From: Flavobacteriaceae bacterium
Lineage (GTDB): Bacteria; Bacteroidota; Bacteroidia; Flavobacteriales; Flavobacteriaceae
DNA length: 64,000 bases
Direction: 5' to 3'
Assembly (NCBI GenBank): GCA_002746415.1
Contig: NVXD01000009.1
Coordinates: 1-64,000 of the forward strand
Position numbers and translations under genes: made by a program. The notes beneath the pieces were generated by a model that did no database searches, was not told the origin of the DNA, and worked only from the letters and a program-made list of their open reading frames with translations. Of this stretch, positions 35,199 to 44,874 are shown one piece after another. Each line of letters begins with the position of its first letter. The first letter of the stretch is position 1.

Positions 35199-35404
35199 TA
35201 ATCAATCTTTTGTGGTTTCTTTACTTGCAGGCATACTTCCATACCTAAAACATTAGCAATCTTTGTTAATGTCCCAAGAGTAGGGTTAGTCTGCCCCCTT
35301 TCAATTTTATAGAGAGTGTTAACACTTATTCCTGCAAGTTCTGCCAATTGAGTTTGGGTAACTCGAAGCATTTTTCTTCGTTCTTTAATGCTCTTTCCTA
35401 TCAT
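35198..35404 (-). CDS. hipB: HipB-type XRE-family repressor
   Basis: These 68 residues are one XRE helix-turn-helix domain: IKERRKMLRVTQTQLAELAG and VNTLYKIERGQTNPTLGTLTKIANVLG. It is the DNA-binding member of the operon and probably represses it through the palindromes upstream (35414-35548). The C-terminal tail is very short, so neutralisation of the kinase is likely done by HipS. Confidence 0.87.
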   Translation of the reverse strand: MIGKSIKERRKMLRVTQTQLAELAGISVNTLYKIERGQTNPTLGTLTKIANVLGMEVCLQVKKPQKID

Positions 35405-35413
35405 TAGTTATAA

Positions 35414-35426
35414 TATAATGTGATTT
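35414..35426. promoter_or_regulatory. hipB operator half-site (O3)
   Basis: TATAATGTGATTT matches the right half of the perfect operator at 35529-35548. It lies 10 bases before the hipB ATG. The left half is not conserved. Confidence 0.45.
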
Positions 35427-35465
35427 TGGTGTAAAAATAAGTAAAGTAACTGAATAACACGCTAT

Positions 35466-35487
35466 AAATCACTATATAGAGTGATTT
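35466..35487. promoter_or_regulatory. hipB operator (O1)
   Basis: The inverted repeat AAATCACT-ATATAG-AGTGATTT lies 61 bases (centre to centre) from the half-site next to hipB and 62 from the next operator. Confidence 0.65.
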
Positions 35488-35528
35488 GTATATGAAGTTT
35501 TTGTTTTGTCTATAAAAAAAGTAGATAT

Positions 35529-35548
35529 AATCACATTATAATGTGATT
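35529..35548. promoter_or_regulatory. hipB operator (O2)
   Basis: A perfect 20-base palindrome with arms AATCACATTA and TAATGTGATT. It shares the AATCAC/GTGATT ends with O1. Confidence 0.68.
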
Positions 35549-35712
35549 TAAAAGGTTTTTTTATAGGTTGAGATATAGTTGATGTCTGTAGGTTTTTGAA
35601 AATTCTTTTACTAATGGAGTTTTACCTATCTGTCTTGCACTTTAAGAATTAAGAGTTTTCGATTGGATTTATTTTTCCATTAGTCTAATTGTACTGCGAT
35701 GTGTCTTTTTAA

Positions 35713-36306
35713 ATTCAAAATTTATACTCTGTTTCTACACCTATTAACTCAACGCTAACAGACGAAAGCCTAACAGGTTCTGCGAGTTGGGATAAAACTT
35801 TTGGTAAGTACAAAATCAACTTAAATGCTAATGCATCTTGGTTAAATAATTTTAATCTTGTAAATGATATCGTAACAGCATCAGAATCATTAACCCAACG
35901 TTATAAAGCAAGTGTGTTAACAAACTTTAAAAAAGGACCAAATTTTGAAGTCGGTTACCAACGTTCAATCAGTGATTTTACAAATGCTGATGCTAAAAAC
36001 ACCTTCTATACAGACAAACCCTTTGCGAAATTAGAAACCGTATTCTTAAAAGATTTCTCCTTTGCGTCAGATTATAGTTTTTATAACTATTCTGATGGAG
36101 AGGAAACCTTAAACAACTACTCCTTTTTAAATGCCGATTTCTACTATAAAAAGAAAGATAGCAAATGGGAATATAGGCTTGGTGTTAAAAATATTTTAAA
36201 TACAGAATCAATAAATCAGAATAATTATTCAGAGGTTTTTTCAAGTACATCAGAATATTATGTACAACCTCGTTATGGCTTTGTAACCGTTAAATATAAT
36301 TTGTAA
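35713..36306 (+). pseudogene. C-terminal fragment of an outer-membrane TonB-receptor-type beta-barrel
   Basis: An open frame of about 197 codons with no start at its left end: it begins after a stop at 35710-35712 and reads LYSVSTPINSTLTDESLTGS, later FTNADAKNTFYTDKPFAKLE and YRLGVKNILNTESINQNNYS, ending YGFVTVKYNL. The pattern of alternating strands, the GVKNILNT motif and the terminal aromatic-x-L strand match the last strands of an OMP_b-brl_3/TonB-dependent barrel. The first 600 or so residues expected for the family are gone. It is a relic within the decayed island between hipBST and the PUL. Confidence 0.75.
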
Positions 36307-36485
36307 AACTATTAGCATGAACTTAAATTTTAACTCAAGACCTAATTTGACAAACATTAGTAAAATGTATGAAGAACTTTTGGGATTTTAAGTACCTAAA
36401 TATTATTTCGAAACATTTAACAATAGAGTAATGAAAAAAATATTAGAACGTAACTCAAAGGTTTCAAACTAAACCTAAAGTACTT

Positions 36486-36749
36486 TTGAAATCTTTAAAT
36501 ATAAAACGTAAAAAAAGAATGCGATTGCAATTACAAAAAGTAGTTTATAATGCTTCAGAAGTATATTTGGTTATAGAGGTCAAAAATAATTCTGGAATTG
36601 ATTTTGAAATCGACTACTTGAATATCTATAGAACCAATGGTAATAAGAAACGAAAAGCCTCTTTTCAAAGGTTACAATAAGAGGTAGTCTATAAACACAA
36701 AAAACCTGATCATACCCCAATTATTAAGGCAGTTTACAGCTTAAATTAA
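36486..36749 (+). pseudogene. Relic of conjugative-transposon protein TraN (DUF4138)
   Basis: The frame MRLQLQKVVYNASEVYL, then IEVKNNSGIDFEIDYLNIYR and GNKKRKASFQRLQ matches the conserved middle of TraN/DUF4138 proteins of Bacteroides-type conjugative transposons (Lys/Arg-x-x-Leu, then N-[NR]-S-x-I-D-[FY]-x-[IV]-D). A TAA at 36678-36680 interrupts it, but the same frame continues EVVYKHKKPDHTPIIKAVYS to 36749, as in intact relatives, so the stop is a nonsense mutation. The N-terminal part is also missing. It shows that a conjugative element once sat here. Confidence 0.65.
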
Positions 36750-36786
36750 GTTTTGATTTATGTTCATTATACTGCTTTTCGTTGTT

Positions 36787-36818
36787 TAATCAAATACCTT
36801 TTAAAAGGTATTTGATTA
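36787..36818. repeat. 32-base perfect palindrome
   Basis: The left arm TAATCAAATACCTTTT (36787-36802) is followed at once by its exact complement (36803-36818), with no spacer and no mismatch. A U tract does not follow, so it is not a standard terminator. It lies 38 bases after the TraN relic and 281 bases before the HTCS gene. It could be an operator, a recombination site or part of an element end; see findings. Confidence 0.6.
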
Positions 36819-37099
36819 TCGATATAAACTCGGGGAGATTGGAGTCTAGGCTATGAATTGCATCCCTATAGTGATTTTTAGTGATTTTGAAAATTGGTGC
36901 TTATTCATGAGCAATGGCATGTTTAAGAATTTCATTAATTGCAAAATATATATAAAGACATTTTAGGATACCAATTGCTAATTTAAAATCGGATTTAAAT
37001 TATATATATTTGATAAATGACAAACTATTGAATAGCTAAGTCAAGTTTAGTATGTTCACTTAAACTTTTGGATTGGATCCAATCATTTTTTACAAGCTT

Positions 37100-40000
37100 A
37101 TGTTTCTTAAAAGATTATATATTGTATTAATTGTAATTTTCACTTTGCTATGCAATGAAGTTTGGGCACAAGATGAAGTACCCGATTATAATTTTATTAG
37201 CATAAAGGATGGTATTTCTAAAGTAGGGGTATTTTCTCTTATTCAAGATTCTTATGGTTTTATTTGGATAGGTACTAATGGGGCCGGATTACACAGGTAT
37301 AATGGCGTAGACTATACCACATATTTAAATAAATTAAATGATACCACCTCTATAAGTAGTAATATGATTTCCTGCTCTTATCTAGATTCAAAAAAAAGAC
37401 TTTGGTTTGGTACAGAATCTGGCTTAGATCTTTATAATAGGGACCTAGATCAATTTGATAGGATAAAATTACACCCGTCTAATAAGGAAAACAATGGCAT
37501 TAAAGAAGTTACAGCTCTAATTGAAGATGGTAAAGGTAATTTAATTATTGGCACCCTTGAAAATGGTGTTTACAAACTTTCGTTAAACGATTTTTCCGTT
37601 AAGAAAATACCTTTTCTTAATCCTAAATTAGACAATGGCAGCCTTTATATAATGAGTCTTCAAAAAACTTCTTCAGGAAAAATATATGCAGGTACTACGC
37701 AGGGACTTTTTGCATTAAATAGTAATAATGAGAACCTAAAACTTGCAGATTTCCATATTCATAATGTAAGTCGCATTATAAAGGATAACATACATTCTTT
37801 ATTGATTGATAAAGAGGATAATATATGGGTTGGAACAGTTGAAAATGGATTATACAAGATAAATGATTCTGATACTAATAAATTATTTAATCATTTGCCC
37901 ATAACCAAGAATCGGATTCGTGCTCTTTTACAAGTATCTGACAACACCTATTTGTGTGGTACGGAAAACGATGGGTTAATATTAATAAATTTAGAAGGGG
38001 TAGTTTTAAAAAAATACTTACACAAGAAAACGGAGGAGAATAGCTTACTGTCTAATTCTATTTGGGCTTTATATCTTGACAAGAATGAAAGAATTTGGGT
38101 CGGATTTTATGGTAAAGGGGTCGCTGTACACGATAGATTATATGATAAGTTTCAAAACTTTGAAAGTATTTCTACAAATGTTAATTCCCTAGAATCATCA
38201 TCAGTTACGGGTATTGCTCAAGACAATTTAGGTCGATTTTGGTTCAGTACTGATGGTGGAGGAATTGATGTTTTTAACCCGAAGACCAATACCTTTACAA
38301 AAATCAATAAAAACAATAAAGAATACGTAGACGGACTTACCTCTGATTATTTACAGACAATATTTATAGATAGTAAACAGAATGTTTGGGTTGGTAGTTG
38401 GAAAAATGGGCTATTTCTATTAAAGAATAATACAAAAAAATTTATTAACTACACCAAAGAAAACACGACTAATGGAACTTGGTCAAATTCAATACTAAGT
38501 TTTGCAGAAGATTCCAAAGGAATTATATGGATGGGTAGTCATTATGGTGGATTGGTCTCTTTTAATCCTGACACACAGAAATTTACGCATCACGACTCCA
38601 AGCCTTTTTTGGAAAAAAACTTCCAATCACTGTTTACTAGAAAGTTAATAGTAGACGTTAATGACCAAATTTGGATAGGAAGTTCTAAAGGTCTTTATAA
38701 GGTAAGTATTAAAGACGATGTTTATACCATTGAATCTTTGGATGGGTTAATGGTAGCAGCTACCAAAAAGGGGATTGCCTCAAATCACATTTTATCTATA
38801 TATGAATGCAGTAATGGTTTTATTTGGACAGGTACCAAGGGCTTGGGCTTATTTAAAATAAATCCCAATAATAACGATGTGCTATGGTACAACTCAGCTG
38901 ATATAGGGTTAATAAATGTAGCAGGAATAACAGAAGATCAAAACGGTAATATTTGGTTAAGTGGTAATTCGGGAATATTGAAGTTAGACGTTTTAACGAA
39001 CAAGATTGTTAAATATACATCAGATGATGGATTGCTGTCAAATGATTTTAATTTGAATGCGAGTTTTACGGATAATGATGGAACAATTTTTTTAGGCAAT
39101 TATAGAGGTGTCGATTATTTTAATCCTGAAGAAATTGAATTTAATAAAATTGAACCACCTGTTTACCTTACTAATTTTAGGTTGTTTAATAAGCCAATGA
39201 ATCTAAATCAAAAAAACTCACCTTTAACAAAAGTTATTTCTGAGACAGAGTCAATTGTTTTAACGAATAATCAATCTGTTTTTACAATAGATTATGTAAA
39301 TGTAAATTTTACAAGACCCGAAAAAAACCAATATGCATATTATTTGGAAGGGTTCGAATCAGACTGGAATTACGTCGGAAATAAAAGAAGTGCAACCTAC
39401 ACCAACCTACCTCATGGAAATTATGTTTTTAAAGTAAAATCTTCAAATAATGATGCTGTCTGGAATGAAACACCCTTAGAATTGAATATAGTAGTTTTAC
39501 CACCCTGGTGGAAAACTAAATGGGCATTGTTTCTTTATCTTATTCTATTCTTCTTAGGAATTTATTTGACCTTTCTTTTAATGAGACAAAGATTAGAAGA
39601 AAAGCAGTTAGTGCAAAGTGAACGTGCAAAAAGAATACATGAAGAAGAACTAAATAATAAGAAATTAAGGTTTTTTACCAATATAACACATGAATTTAGG
39701 ACACCATTAACCCTAATAATAAATCCGCTTGAAAATGTAATTCGTGCAAAAAATCTTAGTCTTCCTAAAGATATTAGTTTAAAACTACAGACAGTACATA
39801 AAAATACACTAAAACTTTCTAGGCTTATCACGGAGTTAATGGATTTCAGGAAGCTTGAAATGAACAAGACAAGGGTAAAAGCTAAAAAAATTGAACTAAT
39901 ACATTATATCAACAACATTACCAGTTATTTTAAAGAAGAATCTTTAAGCAAGGACATATTTTTAAACGTAGAATCTAATGTTTCATCCCTACAGGTTTGG

Positions 40001-41260
40001 GCAGATCCTTATATGTTGGAAAAAATTATTTTCAATATTTTATCTAACGCTTTCAAAGCTACACCTGAAGGGGGTTCAATTGTAGTCCGTATTTCATTAA
40101 AAAAGAAAAATGAATTACTACCCTTAATAAATGAGCATGAACCAGTTCAAGTGTATGAAATTAGCATTAAAGATACCGGGCAAGGAATTAAAAAAGAAGA
40201 ACTAAGCAAAATATTCGATAGATTTTATCAAATACAAAGTTTAAACAAATCATATTATGGTGGTACAGGTATTGGTTTGGAGGTTGTTAGAAATTTTATC
40301 GAATTACACAGGGGTAAAATAGAGGTAGAAAGCGCTTTAAATAAGGGAACCATTTTCAGGGTAATTTTTGCAATGGGCAAAAGTTATTTAGGGGAAGATG
40401 AGATTATACGTCAAGAAAAAGTTACCACGGCGCTTAAAAAAGAAAAATTTGAATATCCAGATTTAAAAAGTGATAGTATAAGTGAAGATGATAATGAGTT
40501 TTTAAAACCTTATACTGTACTTATTGTGGAAGATGAACCAGATTTAAGAAATTATTTAAAAGAAGAGCTCAGTGATACCTATGAAGTTTTAACTGCTAAT
40601 AACGGAGCTAAAGGTTTTGAAATAGCCAATAAAAGGGTTCCTGATATTATTGTAAGTGACATAATAATGCCAGAAATGAACGGATTTGATTTGTGTGCAC
40701 AAATTAAAAAAGACTTAAGAACTAGTCATATTCCTGTACTATTATTAACTACAAAAACCATGACTGAAGATTGGGTAGAGGGTATAGAATCTGGTGCTGA
40801 CGCCTATATGAATAAACCATTTAATATGAGGGTTCTTAAGTCTAGATTAATGCAATTGGTTACTAATAGACAACTACTATTTAATAAATATTTTAACGGA
40901 ATTTCTGAAATATCTACAAACCAAAACACAAGTGTTATAGACAAAGAATTCATACAAAAAGTTCTGAATTATATGGGAGAAAATCTACATGACCCAGAAT
41001 TAGGGGTGGAAACATTAGCTAATCAATTCAAATTAAGTAGAAGTCAGTTCTATAGAAAAATAAAATCGTTGACAGGACAAACTGCTAATAGTTTCCTAAG
41101 AAAAATAAGATTACAAAAGGCCAAACTAATAATTGAAAATGGAAATACTAATATAAGTGAAGTTAGTTATAATACCGGGTTTTCTTCCCCTTCGTATTTC
41201 ACAAAGTGTTTTAAGGATGAATTTGGAATCCTGCCAACAGAAGTTTGCGACAATTTTTAA
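37100..41260 (+). CDS. Hybrid two-component system sensor-regulator (HTCS) of the PUL
   Basis: The protein has 1386 residues from the ATG at 37100; a TTG at 37073 would add nine. It begins with a signal peptide (about 1-24), then periplasmic propeller repeats of the Reg_prop type (e.g. DSYGFIWIGTNGAGLHRYNG; DKEDNIWVGTVENGLYKI) to about 690, a Y_Y_Y domain (about 727-790) and one membrane helix (about 805-830). The cytoplasmic part has a histidine kinase (His864 in NITHEFRTPLTL; ATP site ILSNAFKATPEGG, DTGQGI and GGTGIGLEV), a receiver (about 1140-1250, Asp1187) and an AraC-type DNA-binding domain at the end. Such proteins sense an oligosaccharide in the periplasm and switch on the adjacent susC/susD genes. 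Confidence 0.95.
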   Translation: MFLKRLYIVLIVIFTLLCNEVWAQDEVPDYNFISIKDGISKVGVFSLIQDSYGFIWIGTNGAGLHRYNGVDYTTYLNKLNDTTSISSNMISCSYLDSKKRLWFGTESGLDLYNRDLDQFDRIKLHPSNKENNGIKEVTALIEDGKGNLIIGTLENGVYKLSLNDFSVKKIPFLNPKLDNGSLYIMSLQKTSSGKIYAGTTQGLFALNSNNENLKLADFHIHNVSRIIKDNIHSLLIDKEDNIWVGTVENGLYKINDSDTNKLFNHLPITKNRIRALLQVSDNTYLCGTENDGLILINLEGVVLKKYLHKKTEENSLLSNSIWALYLDKNERIWVGFYGKGVAVHDRLYDKFQNFESISTNVNSLESSSVTGIAQDNLGRFWFSTDGGGIDVFNPKTNTFTKINKNNKEYVDGLTSDYLQTIFIDSKQNVWVGSWKNGLFLLKNNTKKFINYTKENTTNGTWSNSILSFAEDSKGIIWMGSHYGGLVSFNPDTQKFTHHDSKPFLEKNFQSLFTRKLIVDVNDQIWIGSSKGLYKVSIKDDVYTIESLDGLMVAATKKGIASNHILSIYECSNGFIWTGTKGLGLFKINPNNNDVLWYNSADIGLINVAGITEDQNGNIWLSGNSGILKLDVLTNKIVKYTSDDGLLSNDFNLNASFTDNDGTIFLGNYRGVDYFNPEEIEFNKIEPPVYLTNFRLFNKPMNLNQKNSPLTKVISETESIVLTNNQSVFTIDYVNVNFTRPEKNQYAYYLEGFESDWNYVGNKRSATYTNLPHGNYVFKVKSSNNDAVWNETPLELNIVVLPPWWKTKWALFLYLILFFLGIYLTFLLMRQRLEEKQLVQSERAKRIHEEELNNKKLRFFTNITHEFRTPLTLIINPLENVIRAKNLSLPKDISLKLQTVHKNTLKLSRLITELMDFRKLEMNKTRVKAKKIELIHYINNITSYFKEESLSKDIFLNVESNVSSLQVWADPYMLEKIIFNILSNAFKATPEGGSIVVRISLKKKNELLPLINEHEPVQVYEISIKDTGQGIKKEELSKIFDRFYQIQSLNKSYYGGTGIGLEVVRNFIELHRGKIEVESALNKGTIFRVIFAMGKSYLGEDEIIRQEKVTTALKKEKFEYPDLKSDSISEDDNEFLKPYTVLIVEDEPDLRNYLKEELSDTYEVLTANNGAKGFEIANKRVPDIIVSDIIMPEMNGFDLCAQIKKDLRTSHIPVLLLTTKTMTEDWVEGIESGADAYMNKPFNMRVLKSRLMQLVTNRQLLFNKYFNGISEISTNQNTSVIDKEFIQKVLNYMGENLHDPELGVETLANQFKLSRSQFYRKIKSLTGQTANSFLRKIRLQKAKLIIENGNTNISEVSYNTGFSSPSYFTKCFKDEFGILPTEVCDNF

Positions 41261-41336
41261 TTCATCAATTTTAATTCAGTATAGTGGACTATTTAAATTT
41301 TCCCTTTCCTAGATGAAGTTATTTTATTTTATATCT

Positions 41337-41367
41337 AACCGAAGAAATCAATTTCTTCGGTTTTTTA
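41337..41367 (+). terminator. Terminator of the HTCS gene
   Basis: AACCGAAGAAA and TTTCTTCGGTT form an 11-base perfect stem around TCAA, followed by six T in all. It lies 77 bases after the stop codon and separates the sensor from the susC promoter region. Confidence 0.88.
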
Positions 41368-41640
41368 TTAGGCAAATATTAAACCTTCAAAAATACAAGC
41401 AATTAACAGTGTTCTTTCCTTCCTAATTATATAGAATAATAACATTTTTTAAATAGCAAAATGTCATTTAATACACACAGTAGACCAAAACCTGTATTGA
41501 TTTATATTGTTTTGTATAAAAAATGATGCACCACTATAAATTATGTAGCATAATAATATAATTCCTTTAAAATGCTTCATTTTTTTCAACTTTTTTTATA
41601 TCCCTATGCTGTTTACTCCCATAGTTTCGTCCTTAACGTT

Positions 41641-41739
41641 ATGGATAAAAAAAAATACAATTTCAATATTTTAAAAGAAATCATACTCATTATAGCACTA
41701 GTAATTTTGCTATATATAATTCTTATTTATGTTTTTTAA
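41641..41739 (+). CDS. Possible 32-residue membrane peptide upstream of susC
   Basis: ATG 41641 to TAA 41739 encodes MDKKKYNFNILKEIILII, then a hydrophobic run ending IILIYVF: a positive N-terminus and one membrane-spanning helix. It lies between the HTCS terminator and susC, in a 460-base gap that otherwise holds no gene. It could be a real micro-protein or chance AT-rich sequence. Confidence 0.35.
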   Translation: MDKKKYNFNILKEIILIIALVILLYIILIYVF

Positions 41740-41827
41740 CAGCCAAGTTGAAAACTTAATGTCACAACAAATGAACTAATTAAAACTCAAAAATAGTAGA
41801 ACTAATTATCAACTAAACTTAATTAAT

Positions 41828-44800
41828 ATGAATTACAAACTAAAGAAAATGTTTTTTATAGCAATGATGTTCGCTAGCAGCGTCATTTTTGCTCAACAAA
41901 CAGTGACGGGTACCGTCTTAGACGCCGATGGACCACTTCCAGGAGCTAATGTTTTGGTAAAGGGAAGTAATAATGGAACTATGACAGATTTTGACGGTAA
42001 ATTCACCCTCAACAATGTGTCTTCAGATGCTATTTTAGTTATTACTTATATAGGGTATTTACGAAAAGAAACCCAGGTTAATGGGCAATTTACAATTAAC
42101 GTAACATTATTGGAAGATGTTAATGCCTTAGACGAAGTTGTAATTGTTGGATATGGGAAACAAAGTAGAGCAGTTGTCACTGGTGCTGTCTCACAAATTA
42201 ACGCAGACCAAATTTCCGAATTGCCAGTTAGTAGAGCAGACCAAGCCCTTCAGGGTAGAGCATCGGGTGTTACAGTAATTAACAATGGGTCTCCAGGATC
42301 ACCTCCAGTAATTAGAATTAGAGGATTAGGTACCGTAAACAGTAACCAACCTCTTACGGTAATAGATGGTGTGGTTGGTGCTAATTTAGGAGATTTAAAT
42401 GCGAATGACATTGAATCTATTTCCATATTAAAAGATGCTTCTACTGCAGCAATTTATGGAGCCTTAGGAGCCAATGGAGTTATTGTTGTTACTACCAAAA
42501 AAGGAAAAGGAGGAGCACTTAAATTAAACTTTAATACTTGGGTTGGTGTTCAATCGCAAAACAAGCGTTATGATTTATTAAATACAGATGAATACGTACA
42601 ATATGCGAGAGAATTTGGACAACTACAAGACCCCGTTGCTGTTCCAGTTAGGATAACAGATCCGCAATATGCGTCTTACTTGAATACAAATACAGATTGG
42701 CAAGATGAAATTTTTCAAACTGGATTTCAGCAAAATTATAATATATCGGCTTCAGGGGGAAATGAAAACAGCAATTATTTGATGTCCTTGGGCTATTTAG
42801 AACAAGATGGTATTATTAAAGCTACAGATTATTCTCGAGTGAATTTTAGAGCGAATAGCGACTTTACCTATGGAAAGTTTAAATTAGGGGAGTCCTTTTC
42901 TGTTTCTTTTAACGATAATGTAGGTTATCCTACTGGTGGACGTTCTCAATTAGAACATGCTATTAAAATGGCTCCCTACTTTGAAGTTTACAATGCTTCT
43001 AATTTAGGAGGATATCAAGGTCCAACTTCCGGTTTAGACAATCAAGATGCTGAAAATCCAGTTCGAGGGTTAGAATTTGGAAATAGAAATTTTGGAAGTG
43101 AAAATCTTTTAGGTAATCTTTATGCATCTTATGAGCTTATTGAAGGCTTAACCTTAAAAACACAGGGAGGTATTAATTATACGAATTCCCTATATGAGCA
43201 ATTCATTCCATCTTATATAGATAATGAAAATGATGGAGGAGGGCAACACCAACAATTGTTTGCATCTATTACTAAGAATACAACAAAGTTTGAATCATAT
43301 AGTTGGACCAACAGTTTAGACTATGTAAAAACTTTTAATGAATCTCACAATTTAAATGTATTATTAGTGGGAGAGGTGCAAAATAACACTTACAAAGAAG
43401 TAAGAGCGTCTAGTACAAATGACGTATCTGATGAAATTAATCAATTAACTTTAAATAATGCCTCCCTTACTTCGAGATCTACTGAATACACTAGACAAGG
43501 ATATTTAGCAAGAGTTAATTACGACTATGATAACAAGTATATTTTCGCTGCTTCCATAAGAGCGGATGCTTCATCAAGATTTGGTAAAGATAGTAGATGG
43601 GGAACTTTTCCATCAGTAGCTTTAGGTTGGAATGTTGCAAAAGAAGAATTTTTAATTAATTCCTCTATATCCAATTTAAAATTAAGAGGTTCTTGGGGGG
43701 TAACTGGTAATGATGCAATAGGAGACTATAGATATAGTTCATCATTAACAAGTAACTACAATTATCCATTTGGCGCTAATGAAGCTCTAGGAGTAGGTAC
43801 CACAGCAACTGGTCCTGCAGATTCTACTCTAAAATGGGAAGAGACATCCATGACAAATATTGGGGTTGATTTAGGTTTTTTAAACAATAGCTTAAATTTT
43901 GCTTTTGAATATTATAAAAATAAGTCTGATGATTTATTAATGAATGAGCCATTGCCTCCTTCTATGATTATTCATAACAATAGTGTTACCAGAAATATTG
44001 GATCAGTAGAGACGAGTGGTTTTGAAATGGTTATTGGTTATAACGATTATGAAGGTGACTTTACTTGGGGTGTTAATTTCAATATGGGTACCTCTAAAAA
44101 CGAAGTTCTTAATTTAGGTGCAACCGAGGCTATATTTGGCGGTGGGTTTGAAAATCAAAACATAACAAGGACTATTGTAGGAGAGCCAATGTTTCATTTC
44201 TACGGATACGAAACGGATGGAATTTTTCAAACACAAGGGGAAATTGATTCTTATGCAACTCAAAATAATGTAGCGCCAGGAGATATTAGATTTAAAGACA
44301 CCAATGAAGATGGAGTCATTGATGCGGACGATAGAACTATCATTGGAAACCCTTTTCCTGATTTCACATTTGGTTTATCAACTAATGCAAAGTACAAGAA
44401 TTTCGATTTTTCTATGTTCTGGTCAGGAATGACAGGAAATGAAATTTACAACACCAACATATATGACTTAGAAGGGATGACAAGATTGTTTAATTCTGGA
44501 ACGGCTGTCTTAAATAGATGGACCGGTGAAGGAACTTCCAATACCGTTCCTCGTGCTTTTGGAGCACCTTCAAATGTAAATGTTTCAGATAGATTTGTTG
44601 AAGATGGGTCCTTCGCAAGACTTAAAAACTTGTCCATTGGATATAAAATACCACTTAGTAGTGATGTTGTTTCTAAGTTAAGGATATATATAAGTGGACA
44701 AAATCTTATTACTATTTCTGATTACTCTGGATTAGATGCAGAAATAGGGTTCTTTAATCCTAATAACCAAAATAATGGGTCAATGGGAATAGACAGGGGA

Positions 44801-44851
44801 AATTACCCAACACCAAAAACATACACTGTTGGACTTCAAATGTCATTTTAA
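41828..44851 (+). CDS. SusC-type TonB-dependent outer-membrane transporter
   Basis: This 1007-residue protein has a signal peptide (ending SVIFAQ), then a carboxypeptidase-D-like N-terminal domain (TVTGTVLDADGPLPGANVLV, about residues 24-100). The plug domain follows with ALDEVVIVGYGKQSR and SISILKDASTAAIYGALGAN, then the beta-barrel ending YTVGLQMSF. These are SusC signatures. It imports oligosaccharides too large for porins, using energy from TonB-ExbBD, with SusD as the lid. susD begins 23 bases later. The HTCS at 37100 is its likely regulator. Confidence 0.95.
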   Translation: MNYKLKKMFFIAMMFASSVIFAQQTVTGTVLDADGPLPGANVLVKGSNNGTMTDFDGKFTLNNVSSDAILVITYIGYLRKETQVNGQFTINVTLLEDVNALDEVVIVGYGKQSRAVVTGAVSQINADQISELPVSRADQALQGRASGVTVINNGSPGSPPVIRIRGLGTVNSNQPLTVIDGVVGANLGDLNANDIESISILKDASTAAIYGALGANGVIVVTTKKGKGGALKLNFNTWVGVQSQNKRYDLLNTDEYVQYAREFGQLQDPVAVPVRITDPQYASYLNTNTDWQDEIFQTGFQQNYNISASGGNENSNYLMSLGYLEQDGIIKATDYSRVNFRANSDFTYGKFKLGESFSVSFNDNVGYPTGGRSQLEHAIKMAPYFEVYNASNLGGYQGPTSGLDNQDAENPVRGLEFGNRNFGSENLLGNLYASYELIEGLTLKTQGGINYTNSLYEQFIPSYIDNENDGGGQHQQLFASITKNTTKFESYSWTNSLDYVKTFNESHNLNVLLVGEVQNNTYKEVRASSTNDVSDEINQLTLNNASLTSRSTEYTRQGYLARVNYDYDNKYIFAASIRADASSRFGKDSRWGTFPSVALGWNVAKEEFLINSSISNLKLRGSWGVTGNDAIGDYRYSSSLTSNYNYPFGANEALGVGTTATGPADSTLKWEETSMTNIGVDLGFLNNSLNFAFEYYKNKSDDLLMNEPLPPSMIIHNNSVTRNIGSVETSGFEMVIGYNDYEGDFTWGVNFNMGTSKNEVLNLGATEAIFGGGFENQNITRTIVGEPMFHFYGYETDGIFQTQGEIDSYATQNNVAPGDIRFKDTNEDGVIDADDRTIIGNPFPDFTFGLSTNAKYKNFDFSMFWSGMTGNEIYNTNIYDLEGMTRLFNSGTAVLNRWTGEGTSNTVPRAFGAPSNVNVSDRFVEDGSFARLKNLSIGYKIPLSSDVVSKLRIYISGQNLITISDYSGLDAEIGFFNPNNQNNGSMGIDRGNYPTPKTYTVGLQMSF

Positions 44852-44874
44852 TCAAAACTTAAACATTAATAAAG

